The notes beneath the pieces are model-generated. The model was not told the origin of the DNA. It searched no databases and saw only the letters and a list, made by a program, of their open reading frames with translations. From Clostridia bacterium (GTDB lineage: Bacteria; Bacillota; Clostridia; Peptostreptococcales; Anaerovoracaceae): a stretch of DNA of 33,076 nucleotides. A program made the position numbers and the translations under genes. Of the stretch, positions 25,617-33,076 are shown in pieces. The stretch is from contig JAILDA010000014.1 in NCBI GenBank assembly GCA_024689865.1, forward strand, positions 1-33,076, written 5' to 3'. Numbering within the stretch: the stretch's first letter is position 1; the number at the start of each line of letters is the position of its first letter.

Positions 25617-26359
25617 TGTTCTTGTTCGCAGCCCCGTCGTTACTCCTGATTGCTCTGGCGATACTGCCGGCCATACTGCTCATGATATACATCTACAAGC
25701 AGGACAGGTTGGAGCAGGAGCCTACAAGGATGATCATCAGTCTGGCCACGCTGGGCGTGGTTTCAACGTTCCTTGCCATGATAACGGAGACCGTAGGCAT
25801 GGCAGTCCTTGGCCGCATGTTTTCGGAATCCAGCGTTGTATACAGGCTTCTGCTGTACTTCATAGTTGTAGGTCTTTCCGAGGAAGGGTTCAAGTATCTG
25901 GTGCTTAAGATAGGCACCTGGAGGAGCCCGGAGTTCAACTGCAAGTTCGACGGTGTGGTATACGCTGTAGCGGTATCTCTGGGATTCGCCGTATGGGAGA
26001 ACATCAAGTACGTAATGACCTACGGACTTGCGACCGCGCTCGTAAGAGCGGTCACCGCGGTGCCGGGCCACGCGTGCTTCGGCGTAATAATGGGAGCCTG
26101 GTACGGGCTTGCCAAGAGAAAGCAGCAGCAGGGCTGGGACAGCGCTTCCAGGCTTGCCAGGTTCATGGCAGTGCTTCTTCCCACGATCATCCACGGGATC
26201 TACGACTTCATAGCCACGGCTAATACAAGCTCCATACACTTCATAATGTTCGTGGTAATAATGTTCGTGGTATGCTTCTACACAGTCAAGAGACTGTCGG
26301 CGGATGACAAGTATCACAACGACGATCAGGGTGAGGACCTGAACATAATAGACATATAG
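25616..26359 (+). CDS. PrsW-family intramembrane metalloprotease
   Basis: This 247-residue, mostly hydrophobic protein has about seven spans. The PrsW signature is clear: EEGFKY with E89/E90, the glutamate in GFAVWENIKY (E128), H152 in GHACFGVIMGAWYG and H193/D197 in HGIYDF. PrsW cleaves membrane anti-sigma factors at site 1 in Bacillus and Clostridioides. No sigma or anti-sigma gene is in the window, so the target is not known. GGAGG lies seven bases upstream and the start overlaps ctp by one base. A small GC hairpin (26369-26387) follows the stop without a T-run. Confidence 0.92.
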   Translation: MFLFAAPSLLLIALAILPAILLMIYIYKQDRLEQEPTRMIISLATLGVVSTFLAMITETVGMAVLGRMFSESSVVYRLLLYFIVVGLSEEGFKYLVLKIGTWRSPEFNCKFDGVVYAVAVSLGFAVWENIKYVMTYGLATALVRAVTAVPGHACFGVIMGAWYGLAKRKQQQGWDSASRLARFMAVLLPTIIHGIYDFIATANTSSIHFIMFVVIMFVVCFYTVKRLSADDKYHNDDQGEDLNIIDI

Positions 26360-26397
26360 CAAAAGCGCGCAGCGGAAAGAGCCGCGCAAGGTTTCAA

Positions 26398-27771
26398 ATG
26401 ACTGCACTCAACTGGGTCGCGCTGGCGATCTTCGTAATTACATATGTACTGATCTTTACATTGGAAAAGGGCCGGCCTTACGTAGCCCTTGCCTCGGCGC
26501 TTGTTTTTGTGGTGCTGGGGATCATCCGTGTGTTTCCGGATTATTCCTACGGACCGCTTGCGGCGCTTAGGGAAATAGACTGGAACGTCCTTATGATGAT
26601 AGCCGGAATAATGGGCACCGTCGTGCTTTTCATAGATTCCGGCATGCCTAAACTGATCAGCGAGATGCTGATCTCCAAGGTCAGCTCCCTTAAATGGATG
26701 ATAGTGGTGATGAGCCTGTTTGCAGGCATAGTCTCCGCTTTCGTGGACAACGTTGCCACGGTGCTGATGATAGCTCCGGTGGCTCTTGCCATCTGTGCCA
26801 AGCTGGGTGTTTCCCCTGTGCCGATGGTGATCTGCGTGTCCATCTCGTCCAATCTCCAGGGCGCCGCAACGCTGGTAGGCGACACCACATCCATACTTCT
26901 TGCCAAATATGCCGGCCTGGACTTTACGGATTTCTTCTTCTTCCGGGGCAGGCCCGGAATGTTCTGGGTGACTGAAGCAGGCGCGCTGGTAAGCGCTCTT
27001 ATAATCTGCTTCATGTTCCGCAAGGAAAACAACAAGTTAGAGCCCTTTACCGAAAGGACGAAAGTAGAGGACAAGTTCCCCGGAATAATGCTTGCGGGAA
27101 CCGTTGTCGCTCTGATCGCTGTGTCTTTCATTCCCTACAAGGACGCTGCTGCGCCGGGACAGTTCTATAAGCCGGACTGGAGCAACGGAACGATCTGCAT
27201 TCTGTTCTTCCTTGTATGCATGGTGAGGACCTGCATAAAGGAACACTCTCCGAGAGCCGCAAAAAAATCCCTGAAAGAACTTGACCTATACACAATAACT
27301 CTTCTGGCCGGTCTGTTCATAGTGATAGGCGGAATAAAGAGGGCCGGAATAATAGACCTTATCGCCCGCGGAATATTCGATCTTTGCGGAGGCACCACAA
27401 GAGGCGCACTCTTCCTGACCTTCACGATAATTGTGTGGATGTCCGTACTGGTATCTGCTTTCATAGACAACATTCCGTACGTTGCCACCATGCTGCCGGT
27501 CGTGAGATCTTTGGCTGCCGGTTTCGCGGTGTCTTCGGATCCTGCGGTGGCAGGCAGCAGCACCATTCTGCTCTACTTCGGACTGCTCGTGGGGGCAACG
27601 CTCGGCGGAAATCTTACTCCTATAGGTGCTTCGGCGAACGTTCAGGGAATAGGTCTCCTCAGACGGGCTGGCTATACGGTAAAGCCTAAGACCTTCATGA
27701 AGTACAGCGTGCCGTTCACGCTCTCCGCGGTATTCGTCGGATACGCGCTGCTCTGGATCATCTGGATATAG
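26398..27771 (+). CDS. ArsB/NhaD-type (SLC13, ion transporter superfamily) permease
   Basis: This 457-residue membrane protein has about eleven spans arranged as two similar halves. The repeated signature is VSAFVDNVATVLMIAP in the first half and VSAFIDNIPYVATMLPV in the second, with GDTTSILLA and GGNLTPIGASANVQG re-entrant motifs. This is the ion transporter superfamily pattern of ArsB, NhaD and citrate transporters. Substrate cannot be fixed from sequence; anion, arsenite, dicarboxylate or Na+/H+ are all possible. No arsR or arsC lies nearby, which argues against a dedicated arsenic operon. The ribosome site is weak (CAAGG). Confidence 0.85.
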   Translation: MTALNWVALAIFVITYVLIFTLEKGRPYVALASALVFVVLGIIRVFPDYSYGPLAALREIDWNVLMMIAGIMGTVVLFIDSGMPKLISEMLISKVSSLKWMIVVMSLFAGIVSAFVDNVATVLMIAPVALAICAKLGVSPVPMVICVSISSNLQGAATLVGDTTSILLAKYAGLDFTDFFFFRGRPGMFWVTEAGALVSALIICFMFRKENNKLEPFTERTKVEDKFPGIMLAGTVVALIAVSFIPYKDAAAPGQFYKPDWSNGTICILFFLVCMVRTCIKEHSPRAAKKSLKELDLYTITLLAGLFIVIGGIKRAGIIDLIARGIFDLCGGTTRGALFLTFTIIVWMSVLVSAFIDNIPYVATMLPVVRSLAAGFAVSSDPAVAGSSTILLYFGLLVGATLGGNLTPIGASANVQGIGLLRRAGYTVKPKTFMKYSVPFTLSAVFVGYALLWIIWI

Positions 27772-27783
27772 GCGGCACTCGCC

Positions 27784-28821
27784 ATGAGGATCCATCTTAT
27801 CAGGAAAGAAAAGGGAAAAGTATACAAGTCGGCGGACATAGTAGACGCCCTTTTTGGTTACGGGCTGGATCACGACGACGACCGCGCGCCGCACCTTAAA
27901 GGCCCCGGATCCGAAGGGTTTTTCATTTCCATAAGCGATACCGTTAATTACTGGGCCTGCTGCATAGAACCTCACATTGTCGGGCTGGACATGGAGGAGA
28001 GTTCCAGACGCGTAAAGCCCGCGATAGCAAGGAAGCTGCACAAGGCGGAGCAGGAATACCTTTCCGTGCTCTCCGAGGGAGGCAGCGAGTGGACGGAGGA
28101 ATTCCTGTCCATCTGGACGCGCAAGGAGGCATGGTCCAAATACAAAGGAGCCGGGCTGTCCCTTGGCTTCTCTTCTTTTTCCGTTCTGGACGGCAGCATA
28201 GAAGGTGTGCCGGTAGCAAGCTTTACCTACAAAGACCTTATCTTCGGGATAGCCGGGGACAAGGAGGCAGAAGTTCAGCGCACGGAGTACGACGCCCCGT
28301 TTGCCAAAAGCGCTCTGGAATACGGCGCGGATCTGCTGGACGTAAGGGGATACTCTTCCGGAGAACTGCGCAAGAAGCTGGAGGGCCGCGGATACGGGCC
28401 GGAGGAAGCAGCGCAGGCCATAGAAAAGTTTAAGGAATACGGATACATAAACGACAAAGAATACGCGGGCAGCGTCGCCCGCAAGGGTTCCGAGTCCGGA
28501 AAGTCGTCGCGGCGAGTGGAGACCGAGCTTAAGCGCAAAGGTCTGGATGCGGAGACTGCCAGAGACGCTGCGGAGGAACTTAAGGAAGGCGACTACGAAA
28601 GAGCGCTTGCCGAAGCAAGGAAGATGCTGGAAAAGCTCGGCGGACTGCCGTCTGTAAGCAGAGAAGACGACATCGGCAGTACGGAGGAAGCCCGCGAACG
28701 CGTAAGGGAAGCTTACGCGAAACGTCAGAAGATATACGGTAAGATATCCCGGAGGCTCTCAGCCCTCGGCTACGAGGCTTCGGTAATATATTCTGTTACG
28801 GAGGAACTGGTAAGATGGTGA
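27784..28821 (+). CDS. 4'-phosphopantetheinyl transferase fused to RecX
   Basis: This single 345-residue frame joins two unrelated functions. Residues about 1-165 resemble the Sfp-type phosphopantetheinyl transferase core: VGLDMEES (D69, E71), KLHKAEQEYL, then WTRKEAWSKYKGAGLSL (E115), the metal- and CoA-binding motifs. The N-terminal half of Sfp is shortened, and the usual NISHSG is FISISDT, lacking the histidine. Residues about 175-345 are a RecX-like three-repeat helical protein: ALEYGADLLDVRGYSSGELRKKLEGRGY, then YINDKEYAGSVARKG...ELKRKGL, with a third repeat at 316-343. RecX modulates RecA filaments. No internal stop or ribosome site separates the parts. The start lacks a clear Shine-Dalgarno. 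It overlaps the DUF554 gene by seven bases. Confidence 0.9.
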   Translation: MRIHLIRKEKGKVYKSADIVDALFGYGLDHDDDRAPHLKGPGSEGFFISISDTVNYWACCIEPHIVGLDMEESSRRVKPAIARKLHKAEQEYLSVLSEGGSEWTEEFLSIWTRKEAWSKYKGAGLSLGFSSFSVLDGSIEGVPVASFTYKDLIFGIAGDKEAEVQRTEYDAPFAKSALEYGADLLDVRGYSSGELRKKLEGRGYGPEEAAQAIEKFKEYGYINDKEYAGSVARKGSESGKSSRRVETELKRKGLDAETARDAAEELKEGDYERALAEARKMLEKLGGLPSVSREDDIGSTEEARERVREAYAKRQKIYGKISRRLSALGYEASVIYSVTEELVRW

Positions 28822-29510
28822 TCCCGATAGGTGCGATCACATGCGCGCTATGCATAGTGGTCGGGGGCCTGATAGGCTCGGCAGCCGGAGAAAAGATAAG
28901 CAGCAAGGTAAAGGATACCCTTAACATGATATTCGCGCTCGTGGCGCTGTCCATGGGCATAATCCCGCTCCCCGGGCTTAAGAACCTGCCCGCTGTGGTG
29001 CTGTCGGTGATCCTCGGCACGCTGCTGGGCGTTAAGCTTAAGCTTGGCGACAAAGTGCGCTCGGGCCTAAGCAAACTTGCCCGCGGACGCTGCACGGAGG
29101 AGTTCCTTACTATAGCGGTGCTGTTCTGCGTAAGCGGAACAGGCTATTACGGGGCGCTGGTGGAAGGCGTTACAGGAGACCACAGCATTCTGCTGGCCAA
29201 GGCGATACTGGACATATTTACGTCCGCGATACTGGCCTGCAAGCTTGGAAAGTCCGTGTCCCTTCTGGGCATACCGCAGGGCGTGATCCATCTTGTGATA
29301 TTCTTCATAGCCAGGTGGATATACCCGCTTTGCACACCGTCCATGATAGCGGACTTTAAAGCCGCGGGCGGCTACATAATGCTTGCGACGGGGCTCAGGA
29401 TGCTTAAGCTTCGCGAGGATCTTCCCACTGCGGACATGATACCGTCGCTGATAATCGCCCTGCCGGTGTCGTGGCTGTGGAGCACTTACATTACTCCGCT
29501 GCTTGGCTAG
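28815..29510 (+). CDS. DUF554 membrane protein (YdfK/YqgA-like)
   Basis: This 231-residue integral membrane protein has about six or seven spans. The N-terminus (IPIGAITCALCIVVGGLIG), the central VSGTGYYGALVEGVTGDHSILLAKAILD and the C-terminal SLIIALPVSW fit DUF554, a conserved bacterial family of unknown function. The start overlaps the upstream fusion gene by seven bases and has no strong ribosome site, so it is probably translated by coupling. A GCCGGC-TCT-GCCGGC hairpin follows the stop, without a T-run. Confidence 0.88.
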   Translation: MVIPIGAITCALCIVVGGLIGSAAGEKISSKVKDTLNMIFALVALSMGIIPLPGLKNLPAVVLSVILGTLLGVKLKLGDKVRSGLSKLARGRCTEEFLTIAVLFCVSGTGYYGALVEGVTGDHSILLAKAILDIFTSAILACKLGKSVSLLGIPQGVIHLVIFFIARWIYPLCTPSMIADFKAAGGYIMLATGLRMLKLREDLPTADMIPSLIIALPVSWLWSTYITPLLG

Positions 29511-29568
29511 AAAACAATGCGCCGGCTCTGCCGGCTTCTCGGAGACCATAGATTACAGGAGTTTAAAC

Positions 29569-31752
29569 ATGCGCTGCAAACAATGCGGGAGCGAAATTCC
29601 CGAAGGCTCAAAATTCTGCATAATGTGCGGAGCAAAAGTGGGACCGGAAGAACAGGAAGAAAAGATCCCTGCGTCTGTTCCTGAGCAGAATACCGCGTCA
29701 AAAGCATCACCGGCTGAGCCAGAATCCGAAAGACAGAATGAACGGCCAAAGACCAGGATCGTCTACAAACTGCCGGATAAGGCGGAGAAACACTCTCTTA
29801 AGCTGCCTCTGATCCTAGCGGCGGCCATAATTGTAATTGCCGCGCTGCTTCTGATAATAAAGCCTTGGAAGGGCTCGTCCTCGCAGACTGCCAGAGCATA
29901 TAAAGCCTACAACGATATCCTTAACGAAAAGGCGGACGATCTTGCAGCCTACGACTGGCAGCTCAACCTTGCCGGCTCGGAGAACGGAACAGAGTCCAGA
30001 CCGGTCCTTTTCCGCGACATCTGCGGAAACGAGATCCCGGAGCTTATACTTGTGCGCGCCGCGGACAAGGAAAAGCGGACCGCGATGCTGGAGATCTACA
30101 CCTTCGAAAAAGGAAAGGCAAAGCTGATCTTCTCGCAGGAATGGAACCTGGGGCTTAAATACATACTGTATCAGAACAAGGACGATAAAGCGCTGAAGCT
30201 TTTCACTAACGAAGGCTACGGCGGATACCTGTTCGAAAAGTTCGTCAGCTTAGAAGGCGGCAGTGGAAGTCTTACCGCAAGGGAGTCCGCCGGACGCAGC
30301 ACGGAAAAGCCGGAAAGCGCGCTGGTGGACAAGTTCCGCGTGGACGGTAAAGAGGTAACGAAAGAAGAATATGCACAGGCCGCGGCCGAAGCTCTGGAAG
30401 ACGTTGACGAAGTGCTCATGTACAGCGACGGCACCGTAAGCTACGTGGTGGACCGGATATACGAGAAGGGCTGTCCGGCGCAGACGGTAAGGGACGCAAA
30501 GCTGCATGCTGCCGCGGAAATGGGGAAGCTTTACGAAGCCTCGGAAAAGGCTCCGGCGGAGTTAGTGCCGGGCGGGATGCCGGACTCTCTGAACAGGTTC
30601 CTTCTTTACTTCAGTTCGTGGTACGACGGCGGCTCAGGTAAAAAGGAATACGACTGCACCAAGGCCGCGGAAGACAGCGGCAACATTCTGGCCGAGATAG
30701 TAGGCAACGGCTCCATCGTGGACTTTAACCTGTATCTGAATGCCAAACACATGTCCGTATGGGACAATAAGACTCAGGATCCGCGCGGCTGGAACCAGAA
30801 AAACGGCTACTTGGGTTTTGCGGTCAACAGGGAAGAAGGCGTGGACTGGATAGCCAGGAACATATTCAACGTTTCGGATAAGGACATCCAGACGCTTAAG
30901 AAGTCCGGCGAGGAGAAGGAGCTCTTCTACATCGACAAGGATACCGAGGGCAATTCCAACTACTACAACGTCATCGGCGGCGTGGGAGATCCGTTCATAC
31001 GTGTCTCCGTAGGCAGCGTGCTCTACGACGGCAGCAAGTACTACGTGTCCTACGATCTGCTGCGGATCGATTACGGCAGGAACGGCAATCCGTCCTATAC
31101 GTACGACAGCACTTACAGCGCCGTAATGGAGTACAAGATCATAGACGGCAGATGCTACTGGAGCATGTACAGCAACACCCCGGCAGAGAACGCGGAAGAT
31201 CCTTCCGTCTGGGGCACGGCAGGAGACATAGCGGACGGCACCAAGGTCCCGGATCTGTTCGCCAAGATGCCCAAGGAATACATATTCACCAGCGGCGTAG
31301 GCGGCTGGGGGACGGTCATTACTATAAACGACGACGGAAGCTTCAGCGGCTCGTATGAAGACCATAATTACGGAGAGTCCGGCGACGGATACGACGGCAC
31401 GCAGTACGTCTGCGAATTCACCGGAAAGTTTACGGATCCCGTGCAGATCAACGCATCTACATATGCGTTCAGGCTTTCGGACCTTCAGTATCAGACAGGT
31501 CCGGTCGGCGAGAGCCGCATAGAGAAGGATCCTTCCGGCTACAGGATGCGTATCGTTAACAGCGAGGCGTACGGCATCAACGGCGGCAGCGTGTTCTATC
31601 TGTTTGCCAAGGGTGCGCCGATAACCAGGCTGCCCAAGGAATTCATGGAATGGATGTACCTGCCCCTGATCTCCAGGCAAAGCGACATATACCTTAAAGG
31701 CTTCGGACTCTACAACCAGGAACAGCAGTGCGGCTTCTACGGTGCGAACTGA
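29569..31752 (+). CDS. Zinc-ribbon, membrane-anchored protein of unknown function
   Basis: I do not recognise the main domain. The ORF track starts at 29503, but ATG 29569 has AGGAG seven bases upstream and places a zinc ribbon exactly at the N-terminus (MRCKQCGSEI...CIMCG; C3, C6, C17, C20). The protein is 727 residues. The ribbon is followed by a polar linker rich in P, E and S (about 25-75), one membrane span (about 79-97), then about 630 residues outside the membrane. The outer part is rich in Y, G, D and S, with beta-type stretches such as FRVDGKEVTKEEYAQAA, VGSVLYDGSKYYVSYDLL and GGWGTVITINDDGSFSGSY. The last looks like a small beta-sandwich or lipocalin-like module. A cytoplasmic ribbon with a large outer domain could be sensory or structural; this is a guess. 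Confidence 0.85.
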   Translation: MRCKQCGSEIPEGSKFCIMCGAKVGPEEQEEKIPASVPEQNTASKASPAEPESERQNERPKTRIVYKLPDKAEKHSLKLPLILAAAIIVIAALLLIIKPWKGSSSQTARAYKAYNDILNEKADDLAAYDWQLNLAGSENGTESRPVLFRDICGNEIPELILVRAADKEKRTAMLEIYTFEKGKAKLIFSQEWNLGLKYILYQNKDDKALKLFTNEGYGGYLFEKFVSLEGGSGSLTARESAGRSTEKPESALVDKFRVDGKEVTKEEYAQAAAEALEDVDEVLMYSDGTVSYVVDRIYEKGCPAQTVRDAKLHAAAEMGKLYEASEKAPAELVPGGMPDSLNRFLLYFSSWYDGGSGKKEYDCTKAAEDSGNILAEIVGNGSIVDFNLYLNAKHMSVWDNKTQDPRGWNQKNGYLGFAVNREEGVDWIARNIFNVSDKDIQTLKKSGEEKELFYIDKDTEGNSNYYNVIGGVGDPFIRVSVGSVLYDGSKYYVSYDLLRIDYGRNGNPSYTYDSTYSAVMEYKIIDGRCYWSMYSNTPAENAEDPSVWGTAGDIADGTKVPDLFAKMPKEYIFTSGVGGWGTVITINDDGSFSGSYEDHNYGESGDGYDGTQYVCEFTGKFTDPVQINASTYAFRLSDLQYQTGPVGESRIEKDPSGYRMRIVNSEAYGINGGSVFYLFAKGAPITRLPKEFMEWMYLPLISRQSDIYLKGFGLYNQEQQCGFYGAN

Positions 31753-31796
31753 GTCGCTCCGGATCTGTGCAGGACCCGGCGATCTGTTTTCTGCGC

Positions 31797-31825
31797 TTGT
31801 TCAAAGAAGAAAACGATGTTATTAT
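31797..31825 (+). promoter_or_regulatory. Candidate promoter of ileS
   Basis: TTGTTC (31797-31802) and TATTAT (31820-31825) are 17 bases apart, 3/6 and 5/6 matches to consensus. The expected start near 31832 leaves a leader of about 60 bases. Confidence 0.55.
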
Positions 31826-31844
31826 TAATAAGTTATGGAACAGT

Positions 31845-31859
31845 CGCCCGGAAAGGGCG
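31845..31859 (+). repeat. Small hairpin in the ileS leader
   Basis: CGCCC and GGGCG flank a GGAAA loop. The downstream bases GTAATACCCGG only loosely recall a T-box antiterminator element. There is no specifier stem and no terminator, so regulation by tRNA is not supported. Confidence 0.5.
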
Positions 31860-31892
31860 GTAATACCCGGTTCGATATAAAAGGTAGTTAAA

Positions 31893-33076
31893 ATGTACAA
31901 GAATCTTTCAGACAAACCTATCGCGCAGGTGCAGCTGGCACAGGCGGACAAGTGGGACGAGATGAACATGCTCCAAAAGTGCGTGGACCTGAGGGAGGGT
32001 CAGCCGAACTTCCTGTTCTACGAAGGCCCGCCCACCGCTAACGGCAAGCCCGGCATCCATCACGTAATAGCAAGGACACTTAAGGACTCCGTCTGCAGGT
32101 ACAAGACCATGCAGGGATTTAAGGTGCGCCGCAAGGCAGGCTGGGACACCCACGGACTGCCGGTGGAGATAGAAGTCGAAAAGCAGCTGGGATTCTCCGG
32201 CAAGCAGGACATAGAAAAGTACGGCATCAAGGAGTTCAACGAAAAGTGCAAGGCCTCCGTATTTACCTACGAGGCAATGTGGCGCAACATGACCCACCGC
32301 ATGGGCTACCTGATCGATCTGGACAACCCGTACATTACGCTGGACAACAACTACATAGAGACCGGCTGGTGGATAATCAAGGAGTTCTTCAAGGCCGGAC
32401 TCATATACGAAGGACATAAGGTAGTTCCTTACTGCCCGCGCTGCGGAACAGGACTTGCTTCGCACGAGGTAGCTCAGGGTTACAAGATGATAAAGGTAAC
32501 TTCGCTCTACGTTCCGTTTAAGAAGAAGGGCGAGGAGAACACATACTTCATGGCATGGACCACCACCGCGTGGACCCTTGCCGCCAACGAGTTCCTGGCA
32601 GTAGGCCCGGACATCGACTACGTTAAGGCGGAGCAGAACGGCAGATTCTACTACATGGCAAAGGCCAGAGTGGACGCAGTCCTGGGATCCCACGGAGAGT
32701 ATAAGATCGTGGAAGAAATGAAGGGCGCGGATCTGGAGGGCATGGAATACGAGCAGCTGATGCCGTTCGTCGAGATCCCCGGAAAGGCCTTCTTCGTAGG
32801 CACCGCGGACTATGTTACCACGGAAGACGGTACCGGAATAGTACACTGCGCTCCCGCGTTCGGCGAGGACGACTACGTTGCCGGCAGAAAGTACGGCGTG
32901 GCCGTGGTCAACCCCGTGGACGAGGAAGGCAAATACACCGCAACTCCCTGGAATGGCCGCTTCATCATGGAAGAGGGTCTGGACGTAGAGATAATCAAGT
33001 GGCTGGCTGCGGAAGACAAGATCTACGACAAGCAGAAGCTGGAGCACAACTATCCGCACTGCTGGCGCTGCGACAC
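31893..33076 (+). CDS. ileS: Isoleucyl-tRNA synthetase, type 2 (3' truncated by window edge)
   Basis: IleRS charges tRNA-Ile with isoleucine. The frame is open from ATG 31893 to the window edge (394 full codons of roughly 1,030 expected). It was missed by the ORF track because no stop is reached. The sequence is of the eukaryote-like IleRS2 type: FYEGPPTANGKPG, RKAGWDTHGLPVEIEVEKQLG, KVVPYCPRCGTGLASHEVA, and the editing-domain start MAWTTTAWTLAANEFLAV with GTGIVHCAPAFGEDDY. The class I HxGH signature, which binds ATP, here reads G54-I55-H56-H57, with the first and third positions exchanged. IleRS2 enzymes are known to tolerate mupirocin. The leader carries AAAGGT about eight bases before the ATG. 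Assignment is secure; the resistance level is inferred. Confidence 0.97.
   Translation, partial: MYKNLSDKPIAQVQLAQADKWDEMNMLQKCVDLREGQPNFLFYEGPPTANGKPGIHHVIARTLKDSVCRYKTMQGFKVRRKAGWDTHGLPVEIEVEKQLGFSGKQDIEKYGIKEFNEKCKASVFTYEAMWRNMTHRMGYLIDLDNPYITLDNNYIETGWWIIKEFFKAGLIYEGHKVVPYCPRCGTGLASHEVAQGYKMIKVTSLYVPFKKKGEENTYFMAWTTTAWTLAANEFLAVGPDIDYVKAEQNGRFYYMAKARVDAVLGSHGEYKIVEEMKGADLEGMEYEQLMPFVEIPGKAFFVGTADYVTTEDGTGIVHCAPAFGEDDYVAGRKYGVAVVNPVDEEGKYTATPWNGRFIMEEGLDVEIIKWLAAEDKIYDKQKLEHNYPHCWRCD

Noticed and set aside
29518-29535. GCCGGC-TCT-GCCGGC hairpin after the DUF554 gene as a terminator
   Set aside because: No T-run follows, the loop is only three bases and each arm is itself palindromic; the next gene's ribosome site is close.
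31753-31892. T-box leader for ileS
   Set aside because: AAAGGGCGGTAATACCCGG only loosely resembles the T-box sequence. There is no specifier stem and no terminator, and the gap is only 140 bases.
1-33076. Mobile elements, CRISPR arrays, tRNA or rRNA genes
   Set aside because: I saw no regularly spaced repeats, transposase or integrase sequences, or tRNA/rRNA signatures while reading the window.

Overview
The window looks like chromosomal core DNA from an anaerobic, low-G+C-lineage Firmicute (class Clostridia) whose own base composition is moderately GC-rich. The evidence is the set of genes: FtsEX with a PcsB/EnvC-like M23 hydrolase, CtpA/PrsW proteases, a CsaB/TagA secondary cell wall polymer cluster, a BMP-type nucleoside importer, DUF4330 and DUF554. 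Start sites have strong AAGGAGG-like ribosome sites and there are several TTG starts. Every gene I can support is on the + strand, and most neighbours overlap or lie within about 40 bases. Isoleucine is written mostly as ATA, except in the lipoprotein gene, where ATC dominates. I see no insertion sequence, phage, CRISPR array, tRNA or rRNA.

Layout. 1-7.7 kb is a DNA-repair block: the 3' part of uvrB, a membrane/zinc-ribbon NUDIX hydrolase, a long imperfect hairpin, uvrA, an alpha/beta hydrolase with a repeated acidic tail, and ung, closed by a clear intrinsic terminator (7767-7805). 7.8-13.5 kb is a purine salvage and nucleoside uptake block: xpt, a BMP lipoprotein, then (after hairpins and an internal promoter) the ATPase and two permeases. 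13.5-19.8 kb is a cell-surface polysaccharide block: a CsaB pyruvyltransferase fused to a GT4 glycosyltransferase, a second GT4, DUF4330, an O-antigen-ligase-like membrane protein and TagA/WecG. This is the expected kind of machinery for a pyruvylated secondary cell wall polymer that holds SLH-domain proteins.

19.8-26.4 kb starts at a good sigma-A-type promoter and holds ftsE, ftsX, an M23 murein hydrolase, recJ, an S41 protease and a PrsW-like membrane protease. This is division-linked wall cleavage and envelope proteolysis, with a DNA-repair exonuclease lodged between. 26.4-31.8 kb has an ArsB/NhaD-type permease, a phosphopantetheinyl transferase fused to RecX, a DUF554 membrane protein and a large zinc-ribbon membrane-anchored protein of unknown function. 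The window ends inside ileS, which encodes a type 2 (eukaryote-like) IleRS whose class I signature reads GIHH instead of HxGH.

The most notable items are the PPTase-RecX fusion, the CsaB-GT4 fusion, the altered IleRS signature, the ~144-nt hairpin before uvrA, and the duplicated module in the tail of the alpha/beta hydrolase. I found no complete new defence or mobile system here. The novelty is mainly in domain fusions and RNA structure.
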